Source of the DNA: Bacteroidota bacterium
GTDB lineage: Bacteria > Bacteroidota > Bacteroidia > Chitinophagales > Saprospiraceae
Reading direction: 5' to 3'
Assembly: GCA_016124585.1 (NCBI GenBank)
Contig: WGNL01000037.1
Coordinates: 1 to 62,761 of the forward strand
DNA length: 62,761 nt
Part shown: positions 7,058 to 15,607 of the stretch, piece by piece
Numbering within the stretch: the first letter of the stretch is position 1
Layout of the letters: every line of letters starts with the position of its first letter
The notes under the pieces: model-generated
Databases searched by the model: none
The model's input: only the letters and a program-made list of their open reading frames with translations
What the model was told of the DNA's origin: nothing
Program-made: the position numbers and the translations under genes

Positions 7058-9157
7058 TCAACTTATCCTCCCCCAACTCCTCTCCCTTTTCCCTTCCCGT
7101 TCCATCTGCTCCCTCAGTCGCACATTCAGCGGGTGCTGCAATTCCGGGTCTTTTTCGAGGATGCGAAGCGCCAGTTCCCTTGCCGTGCGCAGTATCTCCC
7201 CGTCCCGGCCGAGGTCGGCGATGTGGAGGTTGAGCAGGCCGCTTTGCTGGGTGCCCTCGATGTTGCCGGGGCCACGCAGGCGCAGGTCGGCCTCTGCTAT
7301 TTCGAAGCCGTCGGTCGTGCGCACCATCGTGGCGATGCGCTCACGGGCGTCGGCGCTCAGCTTGAAATCGGTCATGAGGATGCAGTAGCTCTGGTCGGCG
7401 CCACGGCCCACCCTGCCCCGTAGCTGGTGCAGTTGCGAGAGGCCGAAGCGGTCGGTGTTCTCGATGACCATCACACTGGCGTTCGGCACGTTCACCCCCA
7501 CCTCGATGACCGTGGTGGCCACCATGATTTGCGTCTGCCCGCTCACGAAGCGCTGCATCTCAAAGTCCTTGTCGGCGGGCTTCATCTTGCCGTGCACGAT
7601 GCTGATTTGGTAGTCGGGGATGGGGAACTCCCGGCTCAGCGACTCGTAGCCTTCCATCAGGTTTTTCAGGTCCATTTTCTCGCTCTCCTCGATGAGCGGG
7701 TACACGACGTAAATCTGGCGGCCCTTCGCAATCTCCTCCTTCATGAAGCCGAAGACCCGCAGCCGGTGGTTCTCGGTGCGGTGCGAGGTGGTGATGGGCT
7801 TTCGCCCCGGCGGCAGTTCGTCAATCACCGACACGTCGAGGTCGCCGTAGAGCGTCATGGCGAGGGTGCGGGGGATGGGCGTGGCCGTCATCACGAGCAC
7901 GTGCGGGGGCAGGGGTTTGTTTTTTTTCCAGAGGGAAGCCCGCTGTGCCACCCCGAAGCGGTGCTGCTCGTCGGTGATGGCGAGGCCGAGGTTCTGGAAC
8001 TCCACCCAGTCCTCGATGAGGGCGTGTGTGCCGATGAGGATGTGGATGTCGCCGTTCTTGAGGTCGGCGAGTATCTTCTCCCGCTTCTTGCCCTTGATGC
8101 TGCCGGAGAGGTAATCCACCCGGATGCCCAGCCCCTCCACCAGTTCGCTGATGCCGAGCAGGTGCTGTTGCGCAAGGATTTCCGTGGGAGCCATCATGCA
8201 GGCCTGGTAGCCGTTGTCGAGGGCGAGGAGCATGGAGAGCAGCGCCACGACAGTCTTTCCGCTGCCCACGTCGCCCTGCACGAGGCGGTTCATCTGGACG
8301 CCAGCACCGAGGTCGGCACGTATTTCCTTGATGACCCGCTTCTGTGCGCCCGTGAGGTCGAAGGGGAGTTTTTCCTTGTAAAAACGGTTGAAATGCTCGC
8401 CTACTTTTTCAAACACATAGCCCTTGATGGCGGCCTTGCGGCGGTGCTTGCTCTGCAACAGGCGCATTTGCAAAAAGAAAAGCTCCTCGAACTTTAAGCG
8501 GTTGGTGGCAACATCGAGTTCTTTTTGGCTAGGGGGAAAATGAATCCAGCGCAGGGCATCGTAACGGCTGGGGAGGCGCAGCTTTTCGAGCATGTAATCG
8601 GGGAAGTTCTCTGGCAAATCATTTGGCGTCAGCCGCTCGAACAGCGCCTCCATGAGCCGTCGGCGGCCCTTGGCTTCGAGGCCCTTGGCGTTCAGTTTGT
8701 CCGTGCTGCGATAAACCGGGGCGAAAGTGCGGGCGGCTTCCATGTTCTCCTCCGTCACTTCCTCCAACTCGGGGTGGGTGATGTTGAAAAAGCCGTTGAA
8801 GCTGCTCACCCGCCCGAAGGCTACGTAGGGAGCGCCGACTTTCAGGTTCTTTTCCAGCCAGTAAACCCCTTGAAACCAGACCAGTTCGATGACGCCCGTC
8901 TCGTCCCGCAGCCGCCCAACGAGCCGCCGCTTGCCGCCCTCGCCCACCACGTCCAGCTTCCGAAGGATGCCCTTGAGTTGTACCTCCCCGCTTTCCTCCG
9001 ATAACTCATTGATTTTGTGGAACTTGGTCTTGTCCACATAGCGGTAGGGGTATGCAAACAGCAGGTCGCCGAAGGTATGGATAGCGAGTTCTTTTTTGAG
9101 CAAATCGGCCTTCACGGTGCCGACGCCCTTGAGGTATTCGATGGCGGTGTCGAGCAT
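7058..9157 (-). CDS. recG: ATP-dependent DNA helicase RecG
   Basis: 699 aa, close to the usual ~690. RecG remodels stalled replication forks and Holliday junctions. An N-terminal wedge/OB domain (about 60-160) precedes the helicase core, with Walker A GDVGSGKT at about 295-302, the DEQH box (ITDEQHRFG) at about 396-399, the motif VMTATPIPRTLA, and the late motifs ATTVIEVGVNVPNAS and HQLRGRVGRG. The C-terminus carries FEIAEADLRLRGPG. It is transcribed from its own leader. Its 3' end is the segment duplicated at 1779-2028 and 4782-4831, marking the boundary between the accessory block and conserved DNA. Confidence 0.97.
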   Translation of the reverse strand: MLDTAIEYLKGVGTVKADLLKKELAIHTFGDLLFAYPYRYVDKTKFHKINELSEESGEVQLKGILRKLDVVGEGGKRRLVGRLRDETGVIELVWFQGVYWLEKNLKVGAPYVAFGRVSSFNGFFNITHPELEEVTEENMEAARTFAPVYRSTDKLNAKGLEAKGRRRLMEALFERLTPNDLPENFPDYMLEKLRLPSRYDALRWIHFPPSQKELDVATNRLKFEELFFLQMRLLQSKHRRKAAIKGYVFEKVGEHFNRFYKEKLPFDLTGAQKRVIKEIRADLGAGVQMNRLVQGDVGSGKTVVALLSMLLALDNGYQACMMAPTEILAQQHLLGISELVEGLGIRVDYLSGSIKGKKREKILADLKNGDIHILIGTHALIEDWVEFQNLGLAITDEQHRFGVAQRASLWKKNKPLPPHVLVMTATPIPRTLAMTLYGDLDVSVIDELPPGRKPITTSHRTENHRLRVFGFMKEEIAKGRQIYVVYPLIEESEKMDLKNLMEGYESLSREFPIPDYQISIVHGKMKPADKDFEMQRFVSGQTQIMVATTVIEVGVNVPNASVMVIENTDRFGLSQLHQLRGRVGRGADQSYCILMTDFKLSADARERIATMVRTTDGFEIAEADLRLRGPGNIEGTQQSGLLNLHIADLGRDGEILRTARELALRILEKDPELQHPLNVRLREQMEREGKRERSWGRIS

Positions 9158-9384
9158 TATTTGAGTTAAAAGTGGGCAGTTGGCAGTTTGCAGCCGGGGA
9201 CTGCGATACAGCTAATTATTTGCCATTGTCGAATGAAATAGCTGTAAAATTGCGGCGCTAAAATATCAAGTTTTACACAAGTGACTTGAAATCGAACAAC
9301 AGGCATGCATTAGTGGGAAAGTTAAAAATTTGCCAATGGCAGCTAGTCTCGCCAACTTTCAGGTTTAGGCTTAAAAATTCATCC

Positions 9385-9392
9385 TAACTTTG
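9385..9392 (+). promoter_or_regulatory. Bacteroidota-type -7 element (TAACTTTG)
   Basis: Matches the TAnnTTTG consensus of the Bacteroidota primary sigma factor, about 60 bp ahead of the ATG at 9455. The -33 element is not clear. Confidence 0.45.
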
Positions 9393-9454
9393 GTTTGCTT
9401 TCGTCTCCTGATGAAACATATTGCATTCAAGTGAATCTCTTTCAATCTAAATTT

Positions 9455-10591
9455 ATGAAAATGAAGAAATTATACACCATACTCGCATTTTTTGGCGCTG
9501 CTTTTTGGTGTCAAGCACAGGTTACTATTTCCAGTACTACCTTCCCCGCAGCTGGCGATACCCTCAAAACAGCGACAGACCTCAATCCAGATGGTGTGAC
9601 CATAACCAATTCAGGTGGCCCTTTTACTTGGGATTTCACGGGATTGGCTCCTACGGTTAAACAGGAAACCGTTTTTCAAGCAGCCACCGAGGGCAGTGCT
9701 TTTGCTGAATTTTCTGATGCAGAGCTAGTGACGATCGGTGCAAGTGGGCAGGGTGAAACCTATTTCGACGTCTCTGCGAACAGCTTTTCCAACCTTGGTT
9801 TTTATGGTACGGATCCGACGGGGGCGCTGCCAATCCCGACGGCCTTCAAATTTTCGCCACCCGTGCCGGAGCGCCGTGCGCCGCTCAATTTCATTGATAA
9901 TTTCCTTGCGGAAACAAGCCTGAACATAACATTGCCCATCGATTCCACACTCGCAGCTATCCTTGGCCAATTGGGTTTGCCAACAGGTCTCGCAGATTCA
10001 CTTAGAATCAGGTTAACAGCCTCCCGTTACGAACTGGTGGATGCGTACGGAACTTTAGCCATCCCCGGTGGCACTTACGATGTTTTGCGGGAAAAAAGCA
10101 CGGAGTACCGGGATACTCACTTGGACATCCATACTATCTTGGGCTGGATTGACGTGACTGCGCAAGCTGGTGCTGGCACTGGACTTGGTCAGGACACTAC
10201 CATCACCTATAATTTCATCAGTAATACCGAAAAGGAATATATCGCAGAAGTGCAAGTCAGTCCATCCGACTCCACCATCCAGCAAGTGCGGTACAAGGAT
10301 AATGGTGTGATAAGTGGCAATAAGGAAGTGTTGGAGACTAGGCCAGAAGTGCTCGTCTCACCGAATCCTTTCGTGGGACAAACCATTTTTGAATTGAAAA
10401 ATTACGCCCCTGGGGATTATTCGCTACGTTTGTTGGATGTCAGTGGTAGGCAGGTTTTCACGCAAGATATGGTCGTGGGTAGCAATGCCGTCAATTTGGA
10501 CGCCTTGGGCAGCGGTGCTTATTTTTATCAAATCATCAATCCTAAAGCCCAAGTTTTAAACACTGGCAAGGTCTTTAAAATCAATGATTAA
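9455..10591 (+). CDS. Secreted protein with T9SS type A sorting domain
   Basis: 378 aa from the ATG at 9455; an in-frame ATG 20 codons upstream would bury the signal peptide. The signal peptide (MKMKKLYTILAFFGAAFWCQAQ) is followed by a beta-rich domain of about 280 residues that I cannot assign. The C-terminal ~80 residues (VSPNPFVGQTIFEL ... LRLLDVSGRQVF ... GAYFYQI) form a classic T9SS type A sorting domain, so it is likely exported to the cell surface or medium. It is followed after 6 bp by the next gene, suggesting co-transcription. Confidence 0.85.
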   Translation: MKMKKLYTILAFFGAAFWCQAQVTISSTTFPAAGDTLKTATDLNPDGVTITNSGGPFTWDFTGLAPTVKQETVFQAATEGSAFAEFSDAELVTIGASGQGETYFDVSANSFSNLGFYGTDPTGALPIPTAFKFSPPVPERRAPLNFIDNFLAETSLNITLPIDSTLAAILGQLGLPTGLADSLRIRLTASRYELVDAYGTLAIPGGTYDVLREKSTEYRDTHLDIHTILGWIDVTAQAGAGTGLGQDTTITYNFISNTEKEYIAEVQVSPSDSTIQQVRYKDNGVISGNKEVLETRPEVLVSPNPFVGQTIFELKNYAPGDYSLRLLDVSGRQVFTQDMVVGSNAVNLDALGSGAYFYQIINPKAQVLNTGKVFKIND

Positions 10592-10597
10592 TACGGC

Positions 10598-11215
10598 ATG
10601 TTTAATAATCCTGGTGCTGCCAACCGAACTGAACAATTGCGGCAAGTCGCTTTTGAACTTAAAATGGAATACGCTGAACGTGACGAGTATGGCATGATTG
10701 GCCTGCTGCGGGATTTTCAATTGTTCCAAAAAGGTGGTAGAAAGGAAATCACCAATTTGTTATCCCAGGCCAGCCCCTTGATGGAAGATCGGTTTCATTT
10801 GTTCGATTACAAGTACACCATCAGCACTGGAAAATCAACGCATAACCATCGTCAGACGGTTTTATTCATCAATTCGAAGCGGTTGTCCATGCCGGAAATG
10901 CTAATGAAACCTGAGTATTTTTTCAATAAAATTGGTACTTGGCTTGGCTTTCAGCAGGACATTGATTTTGAGGAACACAAGGTTTTTTCGGACAATTACC
11001 TACTCCAAGGCGAGGACGAACCCCGTGTGCGGCGCACGATGAACAACGAAGAAGTAATCCGGTTTTTTACCATTGAAAAAGATTGGTACCTTGAAAGTGT
11101 TGGCTTTTTCATGGTGTTTTACCAGCACGACCGCATCATACAACCACATGAAATCAAGTATTTCTATGATCGTGGAATGTTGCTTTTTGATAATTTTAAG
11201 GAAGAACCACTTTGA
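10598..11215 (+). CDS. Hypothetical protein, 205 aa
   Basis: A soluble protein without a signal peptide or membrane segment. It contains FQLFQKGGRKEITNLL, a beta-rich middle (DYKYTISTGKSTHNHRQTVLFINSK) and an aromatic C-terminal part (EKDWYLESVGFFMVFYQHDR). The pattern suggests a compact alpha/beta domain, but I do not recognise the family. It starts 6 bp after the sorted protein gene, so the two are probably co-transcribed. Confidence 0.75.
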   Translation: MFNNPGAANRTEQLRQVAFELKMEYAERDEYGMIGLLRDFQLFQKGGRKEITNLLSQASPLMEDRFHLFDYKYTISTGKSTHNHRQTVLFINSKRLSMPEMLMKPEYFFNKIGTWLGFQQDIDFEEHKVFSDNYLLQGEDEPRVRRTMNNEEVIRFFTIEKDWYLESVGFFMVFYQHDRIIQPHEIKYFYDRGMLLFDNFKEEPL

Positions 11216-11298
11216 AATTAGTTCGGCAGTTGGCAGGCAGGGTGCACTTATTTGGCATTGAATGCGAACTGTTAACTGGCAAATTGCCCATTTAAAAA

Positions 11299-12033
11299 AT
11301 GTGTACTGTCACTTACATACCTCAGCCAGGCGGCAATTTTGTCCTCACCTCTAACCGTGATGAGGCTCCTAGCCGCTCACCACAAAACTTGGACAGAGAG
11401 GTGGTGAATGGTGCAACGCTTGTTTTCCCCAGGGACACTACTGCTGGCGGCACTTGGATTGCGGCGACAGATTCCAACCGGGTTGCCTGTCTTTTGAATG
11501 GTGCCTTTGAAAAGCATAGCCACCGCCCACCTTACCGGCGCAGCCGTGGGTTGATGGTGCTCGATTTTTTTCGCTTCGCAACGGCTGTTGAGTTTTTTGA
11601 AAAATACGATTTCAAGGGAATGGAACCTTTCACTTTCATCATCGTGGATGATGGGCAGCCATACGAACTTCGTTGGGACGAGCAGCAACAGCACGTCCGG
11701 CCACTTGACCCACTGGGTTATTATCTTTGGTCATCGGCAACGCTGTATCCCGGTGAGGTTGGGGAGATGCGCCAGCAGTGGTTCAAGGAATGGCGGCATG
11801 AAAGGCGAGATTTCAGTCCAGCTTCCATCCTTGACTTTCATAAGACTGGTGGCATGGGTGATGATTGGAACGGCTTCATCATGAACCGAGAAGGAAGGGT
11901 TCAGACCGTAAGTCTCACACAGATTGTGAAAAATGACGTAGGTATTTCTTTGGAATACAACGACTTGCTGCGGAAACGAGTGAAAAAGGATATTTTGAAC
12001 TTGAGTAGGCTGCCTCAGAAAATCGCCAATTGA
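11299..12033 (+). CDS. NRDE family (TANGO2-like) protein
   Basis: 244 aa. It starts MCTVTYIPQPGG and has the family-naming Asn-Arg-Asp-Glu at TSNRDEAPSR (residues 19-22). Cys2 would become the N-terminal residue after Met removal, as in Ntn-type hydrolases. Further family features are TAGGTWIAATDSNRVACLLNG and FNDLL-like C-terminal motifs. Eukaryotic TANGO2 has been linked to lipid or haem handling; the bacterial role is not established. It lies upstream of a DUF58 gene (31 bp gap) and may share its transcript. Confidence 0.88.
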   Translation: MCTVTYIPQPGGNFVLTSNRDEAPSRSPQNLDREVVNGATLVFPRDTTAGGTWIAATDSNRVACLLNGAFEKHSHRPPYRRSRGLMVLDFFRFATAVEFFEKYDFKGMEPFTFIIVDDGQPYELRWDEQQQHVRPLDPLGYYLWSSATLYPGEVGEMRQQWFKEWRHERRDFSPASILDFHKTGGMGDDWNGFIMNREGRVQTVSLTQIVKNDVGISLEYNDLLRKRVKKDILNLSRLPQKIAN

Positions 12034-12064
12034 AACCTGCTAAACATTTTGCGAAAATTGAAAA

Positions 12065-12931
12065 ATGGATACGAACGAACTCCTCCAGAAAGTACGCAAG
12101 ATTGAAATCAAGACGAAAGGGCTGAGCAAGCAAATGTTCTCCGGTGAATACCACAGTGCCTTTAAGGGGAGGGGTATGTCGTTCAGTGAAGTGAGGGGGT
12201 ACCAGTACGGCGACGACGTGCGGAACATTGACTGGAACGTGACTGCTCGGACCAATACTCCCTTTGTCAAAATCTTCGAAGAAGAACGGGAACTGACGGT
12301 GATGTTGTTGATTGATGTGAGCAAGAGCGCCTATTTTGGCACAGTGAACCAGCTCAAACAAGGCATCATCACAGAGATTTCTGCTGTGCTGTCCTTCAGT
12401 GCCATCCAGAACAATGACAAGGTCGGGGTTATTCTTTTTAGCGACAAAATCGAATTGTTCGTTCCACCAAAAAAAGGTCGCTCGCATATCCTACGCATCA
12501 TCCGTGAGCTATTGGATTTTCAGCCAAATAGCCACGGCACCGACCTTGGCATGGCCTTGCGGTATTTCAACAATGTCATCAAAAAGCGCTGCATTGGCTT
12601 CGTGCTTTCCGATTTTATGACAAGGGGATATGAGGCTCCGTTACGAATCGCCAGTCGCCGCCATGACCTTGTCGGGGTGCATCTTTTTGACCCAAAGGAA
12701 CAAGACTTGCCTGACGTGGGACTCATCCGGGCTAAGGATTCTGAGACTGGCGAACTGGCTTGGGTGGATACCTCCTCACCTCTGCTTCGTGCGAAATATG
12801 CTTCCTGGTTTAAGGAAAACTATAATTATTTTAAAACGACCTTTTCCCGCAGCGGCACTGACTTTGTGAGCATTCGGACAGATGATAATTATGTGACGGC
12901 GCTGCTGAATTTCTTTGAAAGAAGAAAGTGA
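12065..12931 (+). CDS. DUF58 domain protein (MoxR-associated)
   Basis: 288 aa, the common size. The DUF58 signature is clear: FSEVRGYQYGDDVRNIDWN followed by TART (about residues 40-65). A von Willebrand A-like stretch follows (LTVMLLIDVSKSAYFG, a partial MIDAS D-x-S-x-S). DUF58 proteins usually sit next to a MoxR AAA+ ATPase and VWA proteins in Bacteroidota aerotolerance (Bat) clusters. Here no MoxR or Bat gene adjoins, so it is an isolated copy. It converges on porD across the strong palindrome at 12992-13049. Confidence 0.9.
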   Translation: MDTNELLQKVRKIEIKTKGLSKQMFSGEYHSAFKGRGMSFSEVRGYQYGDDVRNIDWNVTARTNTPFVKIFEEERELTVMLLIDVSKSAYFGTVNQLKQGIITEISAVLSFSAIQNNDKVGVILFSDKIELFVPPKKGRSHILRIIRELLDFQPNSHGTDLGMALRYFNNVIKKRCIGFVLSDFMTRGYEAPLRIASRRHDLVGVHLFDPKEQDLPDVGLIRAKDSETGELAWVDTSSPLLRAKYASWFKENYNYFKTTFSRSGTDFVSIRTDDNYVTALLNFFERRK

Positions 12932-12991
12932 AGGATTTGTTGGTAGTTCGACTGGGTGTGTTTATTAACCTAAAATTGCTGAATGATTATT

Positions 12992-13049
12992 TTTCTAAAA
13001 CAGAATTGCCCAAACTAGTCAACTAGTTTGGGCAATTCTGTTTTAGAAA
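12992..13049. terminator. Bidirectional terminator, perfect 28-bp arms
   Basis: A perfect inverted repeat with a 2-base centre: arms 12992-13019 and 13022-13049 around CAGAATTGCCCAAACTAGT, flanked by AAAA and TTTT so a U-tract forms on either strand. It separates the convergent DUF58 and porD genes. Confidence 0.88.
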
Positions 13050-13073
13050 TTTGCTGCTAGTACCTGCTGCTTT

Positions 13074-13979
13074 CTACTTTCCAATCCCCTGTCGATACTG
13101 TGTAGCACGGGTTGGGTCAATTTTCTCCATGGTTCGGGTAACGACGTTCTTCTCTTCGGTAGCACCAGCTTTGTATATTTCGATGATTTCGTCCGATTTG
13201 GTATTTGAAAATACTTGTAGAAGAATCGAGTTGGGGTAGCTGCGGTTAACAGCATCCAATGTTTCAATTGATTGAGTCATGATTGCCCTTGCAACGCTGG
13301 AGTCATCGTACATGGTGTCTAGCCCTTGGCGGTGGTAATCATAAATCATCTGCCGGAACGGACGCATTTTGGGGGAGAGGATGTTCTCAACGAGCCAATA
13401 ACGGTTGCGGTTGTTTTCGGTGGCCCGCCAGCCGGGCACGTTTGACGCAACTTGGGGAGGTATCCGGTTTACGATGTCCCAAGCTGCCTGAAAATAAGGC
13501 TCTCCGCCCAACGGAGCGAAGGAATCATAGTCCATGCCGATGGCGATATATGCGTAATATGCCAATACAGAAGTCAGGTTGTTGAGATAAGTGGTCTGGC
13601 TATAGTCTAGTGGTTGGAACTGTTCGTAGCTAAAAACCAAATCCTTGTCCTGATGCTTGAAAAGGGGCGTTTCATAATTACTGGCATACACTGGGCGAAT
13701 GCTTTGCAAAGAAAGTTCTGCCTCAAAAGAATTCGAAGAAAGTTCTTTTGAAATCGTGATGACAAGGTCTAAGCTGATGCGTTCTTCCTCCTCGAACACA
13801 TCGTTGGTCCATTTTTGATTGTTCATGAACTCCTCAATGGACTGCTTCAAAGTTTGGAAAACGGCCGCATCGGCGGTCTGGAGCTTTGGGGTGTTCATGG
13901 TTACCCGCACCTTCAGTTCCTGCGCTTGGAGTGAGCAGGCAAAAAATCCTAATGCGAAAAGTAAAAACCAATTTTTCAT
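13074..13979 (-). CDS. porD: DUF4835 family, PorD-like T9SS-associated protein
   Basis: 301 aa with signal peptide MKNWFLLFALGFFACSLQAQ. The DUF4835 pattern is recognised by the ELKVRVTMNTPKLQ start, NNQKWTNDVFEEEERI, the AYYAYIAIGMDYDSFAPLGG motif and SKMRPFRQMIYDYHRQGLD-like segments. Members are linked to type IX secretion or gliding in several Bacteroidota; the precise role is unclear. It starts 4 bp after coaBC and closes the bamD-rpoZ-coaBC-porD cluster, an order that recurs in the phylum. Confidence 0.88.
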   Translation of the reverse strand: MKNWFLLFALGFFACSLQAQELKVRVTMNTPKLQTADAAVFQTLKQSIEEFMNNQKWTNDVFEEEERISLDLVITISKELSSNSFEAELSLQSIRPVYASNYETPLFKHQDKDLVFSYEQFQPLDYSQTTYLNNLTSVLAYYAYIAIGMDYDSFAPLGGEPYFQAAWDIVNRIPPQVASNVPGWRATENNRNRYWLVENILSPKMRPFRQMIYDYHRQGLDTMYDDSSVARAIMTQSIETLDAVNRSYPNSILLQVFSNTKSDEIIEIYKAGATEEKNVVTRTMEKIDPTRATQYRQGIGK

Positions 13980-13983
13980 GTTG

Positions 13984-15180
13984 CTATTTTTTTGTCAGGG
14001 CTTCGAGCACTTCGTTCACAATATCTTCTGCCACTTCGGCCTTGGTTTTTAACTCAAAATCCTTGCGCTTATTGTTCCGGTGTAAAATGGTAATTTTATT
14101 GGTGTCAAAATTGAAGCCAGCGCCAGCGTCTTGCAGGGAATTAAGCACGATAAAGTCGAAATTTTTCTTTTCCAATTTTTCGCTTGCATTATGCAGTTCA
14201 TCGTTGGTTTCCAAAGCAAATCCAACGATGAACTGGCCTTGGCGTTTCATTTTGCCCAAAGAAGCGGCGATGTCGGGCGTTTTTTCCAGTTCGATGGTCA
14301 TGCCATCGCCTTTTTTCTTGATTTTTTGCTCTGCAACATGCGCTGGGCGGTAATCAGCCACGGCCGCCGAAAGAACAGCAATCTCCGTTTTTTCAAAATT
14401 TTCAACGGCTACATCGAACATCTGCTGCGCTGATTCTACCTTGATGGTCGTAAGGTTCGGGTGTTCAGGTTTCAGTTTTGATGGACCAAGTACCAAAGTC
14501 ACTTCAGCACCCCGTTTAGCGAACTGCTCAGCGATGGCCACACCCATCTTTCCGCTCGATCGGTTTCCAATGAACCTCACCGGGTCAATGGCCTCATAGG
14601 TTGGGCCCGCCGTTATCAGTACTTTTTTGCCCAAGAAGTCCTGCTTTTTTTCAAAAAAAGTGGCTAGAAATGCCACGATTTCCTCGGGCTCTGCCATTCT
14701 GCCCTCACCGACCAGACCACTTGCCAATTCGCCATAGCCCACGGGCAGGAAATGGTTGCCGTAGCTTTTCAATCGATGGACGTTGCCTTGGGTGCTAGGG
14801 TGCTTCCACATGTCAAGGTCCATGGCGGGTGCTAAAAAAACTGGACAGCGTGCCGAAAGGTAAACGGCGGAGACAATGTTGTCGCAAATGCCGTTGGCTA
14901 ATTTGGCGAGAGAGTTGGCCGTTGCTGGCGCAATCACCAATGCATCAGCCCATAGCCCCAATTCTACATGACTATTCCATTCGTGCTCCGCAATGACTTG
15001 GGTGAAAACAGTTTTTTTTGAAAGGGTAGAAAGGGTAAGTGGGGTGATGAACTCAGCGGCGGCCGGCGTCATAAGAACTTGAACCTGAGCCCCTTTTTTT
15101 ACAAAGAGCCGAACCAGATGTGCGGCTTTATAGGCAGCGATGCTACCTGTGACGGCGAGTATGATTTTCTTACCAACCAT
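13984..15180 (-). CDS. coaBC: Bifunctional phosphopantothenoylcysteine decarboxylase / phosphopantothenate-cysteine ligase
   Basis: 398 aa from the ATG at 15180; a longer frame to 15312 adds a low-complexity Thr stretch overlapping the rpoZ gene and is not preferred. The N-terminal CoaC domain binds FMN (ILAVTGSIAAYKAA; catalytic His in WNSHVELG; substrate motif PAMDLDMW, where many species have Asn in place of the first Asp). The C-terminal CoaB domain (about 190-398) has ITAGPTYEAIDPVRFIGN and the lysine-rich EQKIKKKG. It makes 4'-phosphopantetheine for coenzyme A. It lies between rpoZ and porD and is probably co-transcribed. Confidence 0.95.
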   Translation of the reverse strand: MVGKKIILAVTGSIAAYKAAHLVRLFVKKGAQVQVLMTPAAAEFITPLTLSTLSKKTVFTQVIAEHEWNSHVELGLWADALVIAPATANSLAKLANGICDNIVSAVYLSARCPVFLAPAMDLDMWKHPSTQGNVHRLKSYGNHFLPVGYGELASGLVGEGRMAEPEEIVAFLATFFEKKQDFLGKKVLITAGPTYEAIDPVRFIGNRSSGKMGVAIAEQFAKRGAEVTLVLGPSKLKPEHPNLTTIKVESAQQMFDVAVENFEKTEIAVLSAAVADYRPAHVAEQKIKKKGDGMTIELEKTPDIAASLGKMKRQGQFIVGFALETNDELHNASEKLEKKNFDFIVLNSLQDAGAGFNFDTNKITILHRNNKRKDFELKTKAEVAEDIVNEVLEALTKK

Positions 15181-15271
15181 TTTTTGAGTTGGTAGTTCGT
15201 CAGTTGATAGTGGGCAGTCAGTAACAAACCCGCGTTCACGAGACTGCCCCCTGTCAAACTGTCGAACTTTA

Positions 15272-15607
15272 CTAACGGCGGCGTTTGTCGTTGTAGTGGT
15301 GGTGGATTTCACCTTTGATAAACTCCTCCGTGGCGATGAGGGTCGGGTTTGGAAGGCGCTCGTAGAACTTAGAGATTTCGATTTGCTCCTTGTTCTCTGT
15401 TATTTCCTCGATGGTATCAGTATTCACGGCAAACTCTTCAAGTTTGCTGTGCAATTCATACTTGAGGTCAATCGCAAGCTGCTTTGAGCGTTTGGTAATG
15501 ATGGCCAAGGTCTCATAAATGTTTTGGGTCGGAGCTACCATTGCGGTGATGTTCCTTGCTTTAACATTAGAGTCCAGCCCCTGCGCCTTGGTCTTGATAT
15601 CTGCCAT
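15272..15607 (-). CDS. rpoZ: RNA polymerase omega-like subunit (RpoZ family)
   Basis: 111 aa. The segment NIYETLAIITKRSKQLAIDL matches the core omega helix that latches onto the beta' subunit, and the rest is acidic and charged. Its start lies within the last 41 nt of bamD, indicating tight coupling, and coaBC follows. This placement between bamD and coaBC is common in Bacteroidota, which supports the call despite the modest motif. Confidence 0.85.
   Translation of the reverse strand: MADIKTKAQGLDSNVKARNITAMVAPTQNIYETLAIITKRSKQLAIDLKYELHSKLEEFAVNTDTIEEITENKEQIEISKFYERLPNPTLIATEEFIKGEIHHHYNDKRRR

Noticed and set aside
7427-8497. 356-codon plus-strand frame inside recG
   Set aside because: It is antisense to the well-supported recG and His/Val/Leu/Asp-biased as expected for the shadow of a GC-rich gene; no family resemblance or start signal.
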